This document shows positions 1 to 7,487 of a stretch of DNA of 24,319 nucleotides, one piece after another. The notes beneath the pieces are model-generated. The model was not told the DNA's origin. It ran no database searches and worked only from the letters and a program-made list of their open reading frames with translations. The DNA is from a virus. The position numbers were made by a program, and so were the translations under genes. The stretch lies in IMG/VR virus record IMGVR_UViG_3300046747_000170, positions 1 to 24,319 of that record; one strand, written 5' to 3'. Numbering within the stretch: position 1 is the first letter of the stretch; the number at the start of each line of letters is the position of its first letter.

Positions 1-472
1 CGATGACGACCTTGACGATCGTCGACACGCCGTTGCGCGTGGTCTGGTAGATGACCCAGTAATAGCCGCCCGAATACACCGCGTCGGGAAACAGCCCGTT
101 GCCGCTGATCTGCTGCCGCACCGCCGCAATGGGCCCGCGCCGCTTCGTCCTGACCGCGCCGAATCCGCCGATCACGTCGGTCGACCATGCGTTCGCCTGC
201 GGCGAATAGCACGCCGCCGGGTGGTCGCCGACGCCCGAGAAGGATACCAGGTCGCCTCGTAGCGTGCCGAGCGCCCAGGACGGCGGGAGCGAGCCGCCAG
301 GACCGATCAGACCCGTGCCCAGGAAGCGCGTGCCGTTGCGCTGGATGACCTCACCAATGCGACCCGGGCGAACGTTCTGGAGCTCGTCGGACTTTCCGAT
401 CGGCAGCAGCTTGCCGTCCGTGCCGGTGGCGATCCCGCCGGCCAGCGGGACTGTGAGCCGCTGCTTGTTCAC
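1..472 (-). CDS. Putative virion-associated protein, N-terminal part
   Basis: An open reading frame enters from the left edge; only its first ~157 residues are in the window and no stop is seen. It begins NKQRLTVPLAGGIATGTDGK and is rich in Gly, Thr and aromatic residues, with no membrane segment, as expected of a beta-rich phage structural protein. I chose GTG at 472: the frame is closed by a TAA about 45 bases upstream, no ATG lies between, and a G-rich stretch precedes the GTG. Its position at the distal end of the capsid/adaptor gene run supports a head-tail or tail-associated role. I do not recognise the family; the virion role is inferred from position only. Confidence 0.55.
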   Translation of the reverse strand, partial: MNKQRLTVPLAGGIATGTDGKLLPIGKSDELQNVRPGRIGEVIQRNGTRFLGTGLIGPGGSLPPSWALGTLRGDLVSFSGVGDHPAACYSPQANAWSTDVIGGFGAVRTKRRGPIAAVRQQISGNGLFPDAVYSGGYYWVIYQTTRNGVSTIVKVVI

Positions 473-488
473 TGAACGCCCGCCCAGC

Positions 489-517
489 TTGCGGTCGAGC
501 CCCGATGTGGGCAGAAT
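489..517 (+). promoter_or_regulatory. Candidate promoter of the lipoprotein gene
   Basis: TTGCGG (489-494) and CAGAAT (512-517) are separated by exactly 17 bp and match three and four of six sigma-70 consensus positions. The predicted transcript would begin about 2 nt before the ATG at 526, and no Shine-Dalgarno sequence precedes that ATG. The site lies between a minus-strand start (472) and this plus-strand gene, where an independent promoter is needed because all surrounding transcription runs the other way. Confidence 0.4.
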
Positions 518-525
518 CTTAGCCC

Positions 526-891
526 ATGAGAACCTTGCTGCTGGCGACGGTCCTTTCCCTGGCGGTTGGCTGCGCGGAAGCCCCGGTCGACACGGTTCCA
601 GCCGCGCCGGCGGTCGATGGGCTGCATTCGGCCAGCCTCGTCGGCTCTTGGCGTGTCGATGACGGCACCGGCGGTCGCTGGACGCTCAACTTCTCCGCTG
701 ACGGGACCTGCGGGTACTCCTCGACGACCGCAGACGGAACTGGCGCGGTGGCGTGCAACTGGTCGAACACGCCCAGTACGCTGACGTTCGTCTCGCCCGG
801 CTGGGGCGTGCTGCCGGCGGGCTGGGCGGTCCAAGGACAGACGCTCACGCTGACCAGCTGGTTCGCCGGCGACTGGACTCGCGTCCCGTAG
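526..891 (+). CDS. Small lipoprotein with a lipocalin-like domain (moron candidate)
   Basis: The protein has 121 residues. It starts with a lipoprotein signal peptide: Arg at position 2, a hydrophobic stretch, and the lipobox LAVGC with the acylated Cys at 16. The mature part carries a GSWRV motif followed by predicted beta strands (WTLNFSADGTCGY, TLTFVSPGW, TLTLTSWF), like small lipocalin-like lipoprotein domains, and two further Cys at about 62 and 77. It is the only plus-strand gene in the late block; the flanking virion genes on both sides are on the minus strand, and it has its own promoter-like sequence. That arrangement is typical of a moron expressed in the lysogen. A surface-altering or superinfection-exclusion role is known for some phage lipoproteins but is only inferred here. 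Its stop lies 2 bases from the end of the convergent gene, with no terminator visible. Confidence 0.75.
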   Translation: MRTLLLATVLSLAVGCAEAPVDTVPAAPAVDGLHSASLVGSWRVDDGTGGRWTLNFSADGTCGYSSTTADGTGAVACNWSNTPSTLTFVSPGWGVLPAGWAVQGQTLTLTSWFAGDWTRVP

Positions 892-893
892 CA

Positions 894-1214
894 TCAGAAC
901 ACCGCCAGCGTCAGCGTCGTAGCCTGGTTGCACGCCAGCACGGCGTAGTTCCCCGGGTCGGTCTCGTTGGTGGGCGTCGTCAGGTCGGCGAAGGAGATGA
1001 AGACGCCGTTCTTGACCACCAGCCAGCCTTGCGGCACGCGCCCCAGCCCGTGGTAGACGCGCAGCGTGGGCGGGAAGGCCGGGAAGGCGATGGGCTGCAG
1101 GACGCGCAGGCCCGCGAGCGGGTTGGCCTCGAGCGCTTGGATCGCAATCTCCAGCCGGTTGATCAAGTCCTGGTTCTGGTCGTCGCCGAACCTGGGTAGC
1201 GCGGTGTTGCCCAT
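894..1214 (-). CDS. Small virion protein of unknown function
   Basis: The protein has 106 residues. The ATG at 1214 shares one base with the upstream TGA (TGATG), so translation is probably coupled; a TTG five codons earlier is possible but less likely. The central segment has the pattern VYHGLGRVPQGWLVV, a short motif I associate with small phage virion or tail-associated proteins, followed by beta-type sequence and a hydrophobic C-terminus (TTLTLAVF). The N-terminal third (QDLINRLEIAIQALEANPL) looks helical. There is no signal peptide or membrane segment. Its place after the adaptor candidate fits a head-tail or tail accessory protein; the exact role is unknown. Confidence 0.7.
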   Translation of the reverse strand: MGNTALPRFGDDQNQDLINRLEIAIQALEANPLAGLRVLQPIAFPAFPPTLRVYHGLGRVPQGWLVVKNGVFISFADLTTPTNETDPGNYAVLACNQATTLTLAVF

Positions 1215-2299
1215 CAGGGATATCCCCAACCGCCGCCGGACAGATCTTCGACGTCCGCGAGCTGCGCCGCCTGCGTGTCGTCGCGCTCGTACGAGTTAGT
1301 GACCTCGGCCTTCAGGGTGTTGATCCGCTTGATGTAGGGATCGTTCGAGGTCTCCTCGATGTTCAGCGCCGAGCAGGCCGCCAACAGCACGATGGCCTCG
1401 ATGTCAGGCTCGAGCACCGCATCCAGAGGATCCGTGTCGGTCGGCGTCGCCCATTTGTAGGCCGCGCCGCGGTAGTAGACGCGGTAGGGGCCCGAGGAGG
1501 CCTCATAGGGCGTCACCGTCAGGATGTTCGAGCGGATGTCGTATCGGCGCTGCGGGCAATACTGCGACGGCACCCAGAAGCCCACGCCGTCGTTGCGCTG
1601 CTGGAAGTTGCGCCCGCGGATCGTGAGCCGCTGCCCCGTGTCCGGGTACAGGTCGAGGCCGTGCAGCGAGCGGAAGCGCGTGTAGACGTCGTTCACGACC
1701 CACGTCTGCAGCCCCTGGGTCACGCTGTCGACGGTGCCGCCGAAGCTCGTCAGGATGCACGGGTCGTTGGCCAGGGTGACGCCGCCGGTCGGGGTGACGA
1801 TGGCGCCGACCTGCACCTCGTTCAAGCCAGCCTGATCGAAGTCGCTGGCCCGCGTCAGCACGAACGAGCTTCCGGCGCTGCCGGTGTTGCTGACGATGTA
1901 GATGCCGTTGTTCTGCGACGCCGCCTCGTTCTTGATGAGCACGCGCGACAAGACGATCGGACCCACGCCGTCAATGACCAGCGTCCCGTTGCCGTTCTCT
2001 GTGAGCGTCTTCCCCGGTCCTGAACCAGCTGCGGTGCACGTCGGTAGCGCGGCGACGCTCGCCAGGGTCACGGTGAACGCCAGGTCGAGATTGAACTGCG
2101 ACCCGGTGGCCCCGCCGACCAGCGTGAAATCGAGCTGCTGGAAGTATAGGTACGGGTCGAGAGCGGTGCGGAACTTCCACCAGCTCTCGACCGCCCAATT
2201 GATGAACGTGACCCAGTCGGTGTCCGCGATCGCCAGGTTGCGCCGGTTGTTGCTTACCAACTTGGCCTGGTCGATCAGGGCAGCGACGGCAACCGACAT
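1214..2299 (-). CDS. Head-tail adaptor candidate with an inserted tail-type domain
   Basis: The protein has 361 residues. Residues 1-75 (helical, then WKFRTALDPYLYFQQLDF) and about 195-361 (RFRSLHGLDLYPDTGQ, then a helical C-terminus) look like one adaptor/connector-type phage protein. Between them, residues ~78-190 form a distinct Gly/Thr/Asn-rich module with the series TLTENGNGTLVIDG, RVLIKNEAASQNNGIYIV and FVLTRASDFDQAG. I know this module type from many phage tail-fibre and virion proteins. The simplest reading is an adaptor whose loop has acquired a surface domain. The gene follows the capsid block, ends in TGATG overlap with the next gene, and has a weak ribosome site. The adaptor call is by position and overall character, so moderately sure; the inserted module is clearer. 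Confidence 0.65.
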   Translation of the reverse strand: MSVAVAALIDQAKLVSNNRRNLAIADTDWVTFINWAVESWWKFRTALDPYLYFQQLDFTLVGGATGSQFNLDLAFTVTLASVAALPTCTAAGSGPGKTLTENGNGTLVIDGVGPIVLSRVLIKNEAASQNNGIYIVSNTGSAGSSFVLTRASDFDQAGLNEVQVGAIVTPTGGVTLANDPCILTSFGGTVDSVTQGLQTWVVNDVYTRFRSLHGLDLYPDTGQRLTIRGRNFQQRNDGVGFWVPSQYCPQRRYDIRSNILTVTPYEASSGPYRVYYRGAAYKWATPTDTDPLDAVLEPDIEAIVLLAACSALNIEETSNDPYIKRINTLKAEVTNSYERDDTQAAQLADVEDLSGGGWGYP

Positions 2300-2302
2300 G
2301 GG

Positions 2303-2521
2303 TTACCCGCAGGTGTCGCGCAGTTGCTTGTACGCCTTCAGCGCCTCTTCGGGCGTGCCGTCCTTCAGCGCGCCCTGGAACTCCTCCATGGCGCCCACCT
2401 CGGCCTCTTCGTCACCGCCCTCGGAGTCCTCGCCCATGTCTTCCTCGGGGCTCTCCATGTCGCCCGACTTCTTGGACGACTTGGGCGGCCCCACCAGTAC
2501 TGCGATGTCGTGACCCTTCAT
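2303..2521 (-). CDS. Small acidic phage protein
   Basis: The protein has 72 residues and is very acidic: the middle (MESPEEDMGEDSEGGDEEAE) is almost all Glu, Asp, Gly and Ser. It is followed by a short amphipathic helix (PEEALKAYKQLRDTCG) that ends the protein. The N-terminus is a basic/hydrophobic stretch (MKGHDIAVLVGPPKSSKK). An AGGAGT ribosome site precedes the ATG. It lies between two virion genes, with 3-nt and 1-nt gaps. Low complexity prevents a family call; an accessory assembly or DNA-mimic-like role is possible but not shown. Confidence 0.7.
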   Translation of the reverse strand: MKGHDIAVLVGPPKSSKKSGDMESPEEDMGEDSEGGDEEAEVGAMEEFQGALKDGTPEEALKAYKQLRDTCG

Positions 2522-2522
2522 C

Positions 2523-2909
2523 TCAGAACTCCTGGGCCGCGAACTCGTAGTGGATGCTCAGGCCAGATCCGACGTTGGTGTCGACTCCGCTGGATGCCAG
2601 GATGGCCTGCAGCGTGGCGGTACCCGCGTTGGATCCCGCCTGTCCCTGCACCAGGTTGGCGTTCGTGTTGCCGAATGACGTCGTGTCGGGCCGGATGACC
2701 ATCGCGCTCAGGAAGCGCACGCTTCCCGCCTTGTAGACCCGATCGAAGGTCAGGTCGTAGCGCCCGGCCGCGGCGTTCTTGACCGCCGTGCAGAGCTCGC
2801 TGACCTGGCTGGTGATCGCGCCGGCGGCGCCGATGAGGATGGTCCCGGTGATCGAGACCTCCGAGCGTCGGCCGGTGCCGCGCTGTGGTTGCTTTTGCCT
2901 GACTGCCAT
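2523..2909 (-). CDS. Small virion protein downstream of the capsid gene
   Basis: The protein has 128 residues. A short basic N-terminus (RQKQPQRGTGRRSE) is followed by sequence rich in Ala, Gly, Ser and Thr with alternating beta patterns (VSITGTILIGAAGAI; YDLTFDRVYKAGSVRFLSAMVI). A good GAGGA ribosome site precedes the ATG. It directly follows the major capsid gene, where decoration or head-completion proteins commonly sit, but I recognise no specific family. No membrane segment is supported; the hydrophobic part is too Thr/Gly-rich and short. Confidence 0.7.
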   Translation of the reverse strand: MAVRQKQPQRGTGRRSEVSITGTILIGAAGAITSQVSELCTAVKNAAAGRYDLTFDRVYKAGSVRFLSAMVIRPDTTSFGNTNANLVQGQAGSNAGTATLQAILASSGVDTNVGSGLSIHYEFAAQEF

Positions 2910-2974
2910 GTTCGTCCTCTTTCAGAGGCGGTGCCGGCGGGGCGCCCTTGCGAGCGCCACCGCCAGCAGCCGGC

Positions 2975-4243
2975 TCAGGCCGCGCGGATCCGGAGGCACG
3001 CGGGGTGGTTGCTGATCTTCAGCGCCGCCTGCTGGAACAGGCGGATTTCCCAGGCCGCAGCGTTCGAGACGCGGCCCATCTGGTTCTTGTCCCCGAAGTT
3101 GTCGATCATCGGGGCGTCGCCGATCGAGCGGAACACGACGTTGGCGGGGTCGAAGCCCCACACCTGGAGGTCGTTGGTCAGCTTGTCGACGTTCAGGTAG
3201 GCGTCGCAGGTGCCGTCGCTGTAGAAGTGCACGCGCTTGGCGTTGCCGACCACGCGCTCCTTGGTGTCGCCGTCGTAGCGAACCGCGTTTTGCATGTCGA
3301 GCGCGAAGGCCGCGAAGTTCGCCCGCGAGCAGAACAGCTCGAGGTGCGTGGCCCCGCCGATGGTGCTCGACTCCTGGACGCCGTTGATGATGGCGCCCAG
3401 CAGCGACCCGCCCGAGCTGGCATCGAAGTAGGTGCCGTAGGTGCGCGGGTTGAGCGAGCGGTTGACGCCGCCCAGGGTGATGACCGTGGCGTCGGAGATG
3501 GCCGACTGGCGGTCCGGGATGTGGGCGTCCATGCCGATCCACACCTGGCGGGTGGGGGTGGCGCTGTTCTGGCGGCAGCCCGCGATGAACGCGAAGTCGC
3601 CGTTGACCGCCGAGACGCCAGCGAGGGTGCCGTCCAGGGTCACGAGGCCGCTGGAGTAGTCGACCGAGAGCACCGTGCGGATGGTCGCCGAGCGCAGGAC
3701 CGCGGTGTTCAGCGTCGAGGAGAAGACCAGGGGCATGCCCTGGACGATCTTCGGCGAGTCCGACAGATTGCCGGTGACGCGGTTCGCGACGGTGAACGTC
3801 GACCCCGAGACGCCCGCCAACTGGCAGACCTCGCCCCAGCCCTGCCCCTGGAACAGGACGCCGTTGAAGTGCGCCATCGCGGCGAGCTTCTTCTTCATCT
3901 TGACGCTGATTGCCGACTGCCAGGCGCTGTCGTTGTTGCGCGTCTTGTTGATGACGGCCGTGGTCAGCTGCGCCACCTCAAAGGCCGCCATCCAGGGGAA
4001 CTGGTACTGGTTGCCGATCGTCGGGCTGGTGTTGATCGCCTGGTTCTGCGAGACGGTGAAGTCGGCCGAGGCGCCGAAGTCGTCGTCGTCGTCTTCCAGG
4101 TACGTCAGGAAGTCGCCGCCGCCGTCGGTGCTCTTCGTCACCGCCTTGAAGGACGGGGACGTCCGCGACGTCATGGAGTTGTCGATGTACTTCGCGTCGA
4201 ACTTCCGCTTGATGTAAGCGGCGAATGCGGTTTCGGTAAGCAT
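2975..4243 (-). CDS. Major capsid protein
   Basis: The protein has 422 residues, the usual size for a HK97-fold coat protein. An AGGAGG ribosome site, 8 nt from the ATG, is the strongest in the late operon, as expected for the most abundant virion protein. The N-terminal part is charged and helical (YIKRKFDAKYIDNSMTSRTS); an acidic loop DDDDDFGASADF and a helix of KMKKKLAAMAHFNGVLFQ follow. There is a central beta-rich part with several VT/LDG turns, and the C-terminal part (FRSIGDAPMIDNFGDKNQMGR) resembles coat-protein A-domain sequence. It sits immediately after the scaffold gene and before small head proteins. The call rests on size, order and character rather than a recognised signature motif. 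Confidence 0.8.
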   Translation of the reverse strand: MLTETAFAAYIKRKFDAKYIDNSMTSRTSPSFKAVTKSTDGGGDFLTYLEDDDDDFGASADFTVSQNQAINTSPTIGNQYQFPWMAAFEVAQLTTAVINKTRNNDSAWQSAISVKMKKKLAAMAHFNGVLFQGQGWGEVCQLAGVSGSTFTVANRVTGNLSDSPKIVQGMPLVFSSTLNTAVLRSATIRTVLSVDYSSGLVTLDGTLAGVSAVNGDFAFIAGCRQNSATPTRQVWIGMDAHIPDRQSAISDATVITLGGVNRSLNPRTYGTYFDASSGGSLLGAIINGVQESSTIGGATHLELFCSRANFAAFALDMQNAVRYDGDTKERVVGNAKRVHFYSDGTCDAYLNVDKLTNDLQVWGFDPANVVFRSIGDAPMIDNFGDKNQMGRVSNAAAWEIRLFQQAALKISNHPACLRIRAA

Positions 4244-4272
4244 CTGCGAGCCTCCTGGCCGGCGCTACGCGC

Positions 4273-5283
4273 TCAGCTCAGCTCGCCGGCCTGTCGCATC
4301 TCTGCGTTGATCCGGCGGTCACGTTCCTCTTCGGTCTCGGTCGCGTTCTCCCGTTTCGACGGGGCCGCCGAGCTCGATCGGTTCGTGATGGTTTTGCCCT
4401 TCACTCCGGCGTTGGGCTTCGCCGCCGGAGGAGTGCCCGTTTTTACGCTCGGGCGAGCGGTGAACTTTTTCGACTTCGCGACCTGCTCGGTCAGCCGACC
4501 TTCGATCAGGTCCGCCATCGCGAACACCTTGTCGTCGGGGACGCTGCCGTACTTCGCGTTGTAGGCGACGATCGCATCCCACAGCTGCACGCGGCCGATG
4601 TCGGTCAGCACCAGGTCGAAGCGCTCGGGATCCTTGGCCAGCGCGTCCTGCACCGCGGCCTGCGACCGGCGGGTGTTCTCCGCGACCACCTGCTCGCGCT
4701 CGCGCTGCTCCTTCTCGTCGAGGCGGCGGCGCAACTCGGCGACCTGCGGGTCGACCCGGGGCGGCTCGGCGGTGCCGGGGTCCTTGGCGACCATCTCGGC
4801 GAACTGCTTGAACGTCAGGTCGGCGCCCAGCACGCGGCGAAGCGCGGTCATCGGCTCCGTCTTGAACTGGTTCGCGAACTCCTTGTACGTCGTCAGCTCG
4901 GCGGTGATGCGCTGGCTCTGCGCGCGCACGTCGCCCACCTCGCGCTCACTGCGCCGGGCGGCAGCCATGGTCTTGTTGGCGAACTTCTGGCCGAGGCGGC
5001 GCAGCTGGTCGTCCGAGAGCTGCTTGGCCAGCTCGTCGACCGTCTGGTCCTTCAGCGCCTTGGGCGGCTCGTCGGCCGGCGGCTTCTCGCCTTCCTCGGC
5101 CTCTTCCTCTTCGGGCTTCTCCTCGACGGCGCCCTCGGCCTCGTTCGCGGCCCTGGCGGCAGCGACGGCTTCGGCCTCGTCATCGACGACGGGTTCGTCC
5201 TCGGCGGGCTCGGGCTCGTCAACCTCGGGCGCCTCTTCCTCTTCGCCGGCCGGCGGCACTGCATTCGCGGCTTGGGTGGCCAT
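4273..5283 (-). CDS. Capsid scaffolding protein
   Basis: The protein has 336 residues. The first ~85 residues are extremely acidic (runs of Glu/Asp with Pro and Ala). Residues ~85-260 are almost entirely helical and charged, with coiled-coil character (AELRRRLDEKEQREREQVVAENTRR). The C-terminus is basic and disordered (AAKPNAGVKGKTITNRSSSAAPSKR), ending in another charged helix. Disordered acidic ends with a helical middle and a basic C-terminus that contacts coat protein are usual for phage scaffolds, and the gene lies between portal and coat genes. No protease active site is seen. The start at 5283 is preceded by a 30-bp leader shared with the gene at 7423. Confidence 0.8.
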   Translation of the reverse strand: MATQAANAVPPAGEEEEAPEVDEPEPAEDEPVVDDEAEAVAAARAANEAEGAVEEKPEEEEAEEGEKPPADEPPKALKDQTVDELAKQLSDDQLRRLGQKFANKTMAAARRSEREVGDVRAQSQRITAELTTYKEFANQFKTEPMTALRRVLGADLTFKQFAEMVAKDPGTAEPPRVDPQVAELRRRLDEKEQREREQVVAENTRRSQAAVQDALAKDPERFDLVLTDIGRVQLWDAIVAYNAKYGSVPDDKVFAMADLIEGRLTEQVAKSKKFTARPSVKTGTPPAAKPNAGVKGKTITNRSSSAAPSKRENATETEEERDRRINAEMRQAGELS

Positions 5284-5310
5284 TCACCCAAGGCCCAAGC
5301 GGTCCCGCGG
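5281..5310 (-). repeat. Leader repeat, copy A (start of scaffold gene)
   Basis: The 30 bp ending in the scaffold ATG match the 30 bp ending in the ATG of the small gene at 7423 at 23 of 30 positions without a gap. The shared core on the plus strand is GCGGTCCC with CGG and GCCCA next to it. It fills almost the whole gap between the portal stop and the scaffold start. It may be a translation-control or RNA-processing element; the function is unknown. Confidence 0.6.
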
Positions 5311-7209
5311 CTACGCTGCTGCGGCCTGAGGCGCAGGGGCGGGCGGTGGAGCATTGGCGGAAACGCCATTGGTCGCTGCCGGCGGCGGCGAGGCGATGGC
5401 GGCGTTCGCGCGGTTCACCTGACGCAGGTAGCGGCGCAGCTTCTCAACGTTCTTGTCTGGCACGCCGTCTTCCTCGGCTTGGTTCAGCAGCTCGAGGCCA
5501 ATCTCCATGGCGAGCTTGTAGTTGGTGAACTCGTCGGGCGGCGTGAGCGCGGCGCCTTCGTAGAGCGCCTCGTCCATCTTGCGTTCCAGGTTGCGGCGCG
5601 CGCTGACGGTGGCGTTCGTGCGCCCGTCGATATCCAGGTCCTGCCATGCCTCTGCGAGCTGGTCGGGAGTCCACACGCCCATGTCGACCATGTCCTGCCC
5701 CTCGGCCTTCAGGCCCTCGGGCGTCATCGGGACGGGCGACGCTGGCTTGACGCTGATCTTGTAGTCGCCCTCGTCGATGGCGACGTCTTCCCAGTCGAGG
5801 CGCTTCAGCGAGCGGTCGACGCGCGCCACCACCTGATAGCCGCGCTTCTTCTCGGCCTTCTCGCCGCGCTTCTTGGAGACCTCGTCATCTGGCTCCTCGG
5901 CGATGTCCTTGGCGATCGAGAGCGCGACCTTCATCAGGTCGATGTGAAGGTCCTCGTACCGCTGCTGACGCAGGCTGTTGCGGCCATCGACGCTCTTCTT
6001 GGCCTCGCGTCGTGCAGCGCCTGACGCATCCAAGCCGGCCTCTGACGCGCCCTGCGACGACTGCAGGTTGACGCCCAGGTCCTCGAAGATGCGCTCGCCG
6101 TCGTCCTTGATCTGCTGGTACAGCTCGGGCGAGGCCAGGCGGAACATGATCTGCTGCGGCGGGTTCGGCCCCATGCCCTCCCAGACGGTCCACATCTCAT
6201 TCGAGAACTGCCCCTTCTTCATCTGGGCGTTCTTGTCGACGTACAGGTGCGGCGCGTGGCCGAGCTTGGTGCTGCGCTCGATGCGGTAGTCGTTCGCGTT
6301 GATGCGGATCTGCAGGTCGCGCGCCTGCGTCATGAGGCTGTTGCCCCACGACCCGGTGAAACGCTCCTCGACGGCGAAGAACACCAGCTCATGAAAGTTC
6401 TTCTCGTACTGCTCGACGACCAGGTCGCCGCCCTCGGTGTCGATGGCGATGATGTGCCACCCGTCCTCAGCCTCTGGCCCGGTCGGCAGCGTCCAGCTCT
6501 CGAACACGAGGCGCTGGTCGATGGGTGTGCCGCTGGTGCGCACCTCCTTGGCGGCTCGAATCTTGGCGTCCAACTCGGGCGTGCCACCGAAGTCGGCGAT
6601 GATGTTCGCCAGCGGCATGGGGCGCTCGCGGTAGATGGTGCGCGGCACGCCATCGACGAAGCCGTCACTCGGGTCGATCGCAAGCTCGGTCGGCAGCACG
6701 CGCTGGCCGTCGACCTTGTTGCCGCGGCGGAAGAACTGCCAGATGCCCACGCCGCTCTCGAACACGGCGCTGTCCATGAACATGCGGCGCTTGAGCCTCG
6801 AGAACTGCAGCTCATCGGCGAGGCCGTCGCTGAAGTTCTGCATCTTGCGGGACCGGCGCCGCGTCTTGTAGTCGCCGTTGATGACCTCGAAGCGCGCCCG
6901 CGTGTCGGTGCTGGCCACCTGCGACGCCAGCGTGTCGATTGCTGCCTTGGCCCTGTTGTTCTTGCTGTTCTCGGTCGGCGCCACCGCACCGCGCCCGCTG
7001 TCCACGAACTGCTCGTTGAACAGGTCGTAGAGCATCAGGTCGTTGTTCTTCGAGTAGAGCCGCAGGTTGAACAGGTCGTAGTCGCGGCGGTCCTTCTCGC
7101 TCGAGAGCTGGCTGATCAGCTTCTTCGTGGCGATCATGCGCCGCGCGCGCTCGTCAGGCTCGAGGTCTTCCTCCCAGAGCGCGAGCGACTGCACGCCGGC
7201 TTCAGCCAC
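5311..7209 (-). CDS. Portal protein
   Basis: The protein has 632 residues, in the upper normal range for portals of podovirus-like phages. It starts at GTG 7209, overlapping the previous gene by 8 bp. The N-terminus is helical and charged (DERARRMIATKKLISQLSSEKDRRDYDLFNLRLYSKN). A clip/wing region follows with NSKNNRAKAAIDTLASQVASTDTRARFEVINGDYKTRRRSRK, and the middle has a long helical SLMTQARDLQIRINANDYR segment and an SSQGASEAG loop before the helical C-terminal part. The last ~50 residues are Ala/Pro-rich and disordered (PPPAATNGVSANAPPPAP). This tail contains a copy of the 23-bp hairpin element. Position between terminase and scaffold is canonical. Confidence 0.85.
   Translation of the reverse strand: MAEAGVQSLALWEEDLEPDERARRMIATKKLISQLSSEKDRRDYDLFNLRLYSKNNDLMLYDLFNEQFVDSGRGAVAPTENSKNNRAKAAIDTLASQVASTDTRARFEVINGDYKTRRRSRKMQNFSDGLADELQFSRLKRRMFMDSAVFESGVGIWQFFRRGNKVDGQRVLPTELAIDPSDGFVDGVPRTIYRERPMPLANIIADFGGTPELDAKIRAAKEVRTSGTPIDQRLVFESWTLPTGPEAEDGWHIIAIDTEGGDLVVEQYEKNFHELVFFAVEERFTGSWGNSLMTQARDLQIRINANDYRIERSTKLGHAPHLYVDKNAQMKKGQFSNEMWTVWEGMGPNPPQQIMFRLASPELYQQIKDDGERIFEDLGVNLQSSQGASEAGLDASGAARREAKKSVDGRNSLRQQRYEDLHIDLMKVALSIAKDIAEEPDDEVSKKRGEKAEKKRGYQVVARVDRSLKRLDWEDVAIDEGDYKISVKPASPVPMTPEGLKAEGQDMVDMGVWTPDQLAEAWQDLDIDGRTNATVSARRNLERKMDEALYEGAALTPPDEFTNYKLAMEIGLELLNQAEEDGVPDKNVEKLRRYLRQVNRANAAIASPPPAATNGVSANAPPPAPAPQAAAA
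5349..5371. repeat. Dispersed hairpin element, copy A (inside portal gene)
   Basis: On the plus strand the element has arms GAGCATTGGCG and CGCCATTG around the 4-nt loop GAAA. It is the exact reverse complement, over 23 bp, of the copy at 15005-15027. It has the same arms as the copy at 7454-7476, where the loop is TTTC instead of GAAA. Here it encodes NGVSANA in the disordered Ala/Pro-rich C-terminal tail of the portal protein. Confidence 0.75.
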
Positions 7210-7423
7210 TGGCTGCCTGCTTGCGGCGCGCTATCGGGTCGAAGGCGCCCGGGGGGAGCGGCTCCTCGGGCTCGGGCTTGTCGGTGTCGTCGTCCACCAG
7301 CGCGGCACCCGGCGCTGGCCCCAGCGTCACCTTGAACAGACCCAGCGCGGTGGGCACCTCGGCCGACGTTGCGCCCCGGTCCCGCAGGACGTCGAGTAGC
7401 GCTGCGACCTCGGACGGATCCAT
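7202..7423 (-). CDS. Small protein encoded just before the portal
   Basis: The protein has 73 residues. The N-terminal half is one amphipathic helix followed by a short beta segment (PSEVAALLDVLRDRGATSAE; LGLFKVTLGP), a pattern seen in small phage proteins encoded between terminase and portal. The C-terminal half is acidic and Pro-rich (DDDTDKPEPEEPLPPG), probably disordered. The end overlaps the portal start by 8 bp, so the two are probably translationally coupled. It is preceded by a leader repeat. Function is unknown; a packaging or portal accessory role is only positional inference. Confidence 0.7.
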   Translation of the reverse strand: MDPSEVAALLDVLRDRGATSAEVPTALGLFKVTLGPAPGAALVDDDTDKPEPEEPLPPGAFDPIARRKQAASG

Positions 7424-7450
7424 TCGTCCTTAGCCCAGGCGGTCCCACGG
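7421..7450 (-). repeat. Leader repeat, copy B
   Basis: These 30 bp end in the ATG of the 73-residue gene and match the scaffold leader at 5281-5310 in 23 of 30 positions, ungapped and at the identical distance from the ATG. Here the minus strand also gives an AAGGA just before the ATG. The hairpin element copy B lies 3 bp further upstream. Confidence 0.6.
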
Positions 7451-7453
7451 GGC

Positions 7454-7476
7454 GAGCATTGGCGTTTCCGCCATTG
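7454..7476. repeat. Dispersed hairpin element, copy B (intergenic)
   Basis: Plus-strand arms GAGCATTGGCG and CGCCATTG flank the loop TTTC. The arms are identical to those of the copy at 5349-5371, but the loop is its reverse complement. It lies between the large-terminase stop (7488) and the next start (7423), so its folded RNA would form at an intercistronic junction of the late operon. The stem is GC-rich with one internal mismatch and no following T-run. Confidence 0.75.
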
Positions 7477-7487
7477 CTTCGAGCTAA

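Noticed and set aside
2948-4564. Long plus-strand open frame opposite the capsid and scaffold genes
   Set aside because: It is a mirror of minus-strand coding: composition is dominated by Arg, Val, Ala, Asp and His without any recognisable motif, it lacks a ribosome site, and the minus-strand genes have strong sites and correct gene order.
6247-7335. Plus-strand open frame opposite the portal gene
   Set aside because: Same mirror composition (Val, Ala, Arg, Asp, His) and no start signal; the portal reading is well supported.
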